Shown here: in pieces, positions 25,465 to 26,170 of the stretch | How the letters are laid out: the number at the start of each line of letters is the position of its first letter | Numbering within the stretch: position 1 is the stretch's first letter | NCBI GenBank assembly: GCA_041618535.1 | Contig: JBFKFP010000019.1 | Span: 1-26,170, forward strand | Reading direction: 5' to 3' | Source of the DNA: SHLJ01 sp041618535 | GTDB lineage: Bacteria; Bacteroidota; Bacteroidia; Flavobacteriales; Flavobacteriaceae | Length of the DNA: 26,170 nt | The notes under the pieces: model-generated | The model's database searches: none | Told to the model about the DNA's origin: nothing | What the model saw: the letters and a program-made list of their open reading frames with translations, nothing else | Program-made: the position numbers and the translations under genes

Positions 25465-26170
25465 TTGGTGTTAATCCTAATTTTTTTCCTTTTTCCAGCA
25501 TTAATTCATAGGCGGCGTCGTATTCGTTGGGAATTTCGCCATCGAGGATGGCCTCCTTGATGGCATCTTTAATCAGCCCGATCTCTCTTGAAGGCTTCAT
25601 GTTAAAAGTCTTCATGATAAGTTCACCATCAATTGGGGGCTGAAAGTTTCGAATCTGATCCCGCTCTTCAACCTCGACTATTTTTTGCCTGACGAGTTTG
25701 AAGTTGTTCCTGTATTTTTCAAATTTCTTCTTGTTCTTGGTGGTGATATCGGCCTCGCAAAGGGTCATCAGGTCTTCTATATGATCACCAGCGTCAAAAA
25801 TGAGCCGCCTAACGGCAGAATCGGTCACAGCTTGATCAGAAAGGGCAATAGGCCTGGAGCTCAATAAAACCAACTTCTGAACGTATTTCATCTTGTCATT
25901 CAAAGGCATCTTCAATCTTTTGAATAACCTGTAAACCATTTTTGATCCTTCAAATTCATGGCCATGGAAGGTCCATCCCGCCTTTTTATGAAATCTTTTG
26001 GTTGGTGCTTTCCCTATGTCGTGCAAGAGGGCAGCCCACCGCAGATAGAGATTATCGGTTTCTTTTGAAATGTTATCCAAAACCTCAAGGGTATGATAAA
26101 AGTTGTCCTTATGACGCTGTCCTTCAACTTCATCAATGCCCTTTAATGCGGTAAGTTCGGGCAGAATAAG
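25454..26170 (-). CDS. cca: CCA tRNA nucleotidyltransferase, C-terminal HD-domain part
   Basis: The reading frame is open to the right edge, so the gene begins outside the window; an internal TTG at 26080 is not the start. The 238 visible codons include H-K-D-N-F-Y-H-T-L-E-V followed by the HD pair in L-L-H-D-I-G-K-A-P-T, the metal-binding phosphohydrolase motif that follows the nucleotidyltransferase and tRNA-binding parts in class II CCA-adding enzymes. A later G-H-E-F-E-G-S-K and a basic helical tail agree. The intact protein would add or repair the 3' CCA of tRNAs, and its HD domain may have phosphatase or 2',3'-cyclic phosphodiesterase activity. The polymerase head is not visible, so a stand-alone HD protein cannot be ruled out, but the order of motifs fits the family well. 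Overlaps ctaA by 11 bp. Confidence 0.82.
   Translation of the reverse strand, partial: LILPELTALKGIDEVEGQRHKDNFYHTLEVLDNISKETDNLYLRWAALLHDIGKAPTKRFHKKAGWTFHGHEFEGSKMVYRLFKRLKMPLNDKMKYVQKLVLLSSRPIALSDQAVTDSAVRRLIFDAGDHIEDLMTLCEADITTKNKKKFEKYRNNFKLVRQKIVEVEERDQIRNFQPPIDGELIMKTFNMKPSREIGLIKDAIKEAILDGEIPNEYDAAYELMLEKGKKLGLTPNEG

Overview
The window looks like chromosomal DNA from a marine-type Flavobacteriia/Bacteroidetes bacterium. The evidence is three large secreted proteins ending in the Bacteroidetes-specific type IX secretion (T9SS) type B sorting domain, Bacteroidetes-style promoters (TTG or TTTG, about 20 bp, TAnnTTTG), A-rich leaders without strong Shine-Dalgarno sites, and flavobacterial versions of housekeeping proteins. 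No RNA genes, CRISPR array, insertion sequence or phage genes were found.

Layout. (1) Positions 1-5294 form a tightly packed minus-strand run, read lysA > lipoprotein serine hydrolase > APC permease > Rieske oxygenase > VPS10/Asp-box protein (cut by the window edge). The gaps are 37 bp, a 1-bp overlap, 5 bp and 46 bp. (2) Divergent from lysA is sucC with a good promoter and a rho-independent terminator, followed by a small secreted protein with its own terminator. (3) A minus-strand cysH and a plus-strand TerB-like gene diverge from a 381-bp AT-rich spacer with two inverted repeats. (4) The TerB-like gene and uvrB converge and share a CTAG at their stops. (5) Positions 10716-20875 hold three consecutive minus-strand genes for giant T9SS cargo proteins. 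They share a roughly 93-residue, two-cysteine repeat in 11, 1 and 4 copies. (6) An ABC-2 exporter pair follows, then a divergently transcribed flavobacterial protein of unknown function with protein-kinase-like residues. (7) The right end is a minus-strand set: CCA-adding enzyme (partial), heme A synthase and a pRiA4b ORF-3-like protein.

How the genes work together. Most of the window is core metabolism and repair: lysine/diaminopimelate synthesis, TCA cycle, assimilatory sulfate reduction, nucleotide excision repair, tRNA CCA addition and heme A synthesis. Two parts are less ordinary. One is the surface-protein cluster, whose shared disulfide and acidic-loop modules suggest a cell-surface or adhesive function. 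The other is the lysA-hydrolase-permease-Rieske run, which could couple uptake and oxidation of a small amino or quaternary-ammonium compound, although no electron-transfer reductase is present here. I found no clear, fully novel defence or mobile system. The best leads for new biology are the repeat family, the kinase-like unknown, and promoter boxes that lie almost on top of start codons.
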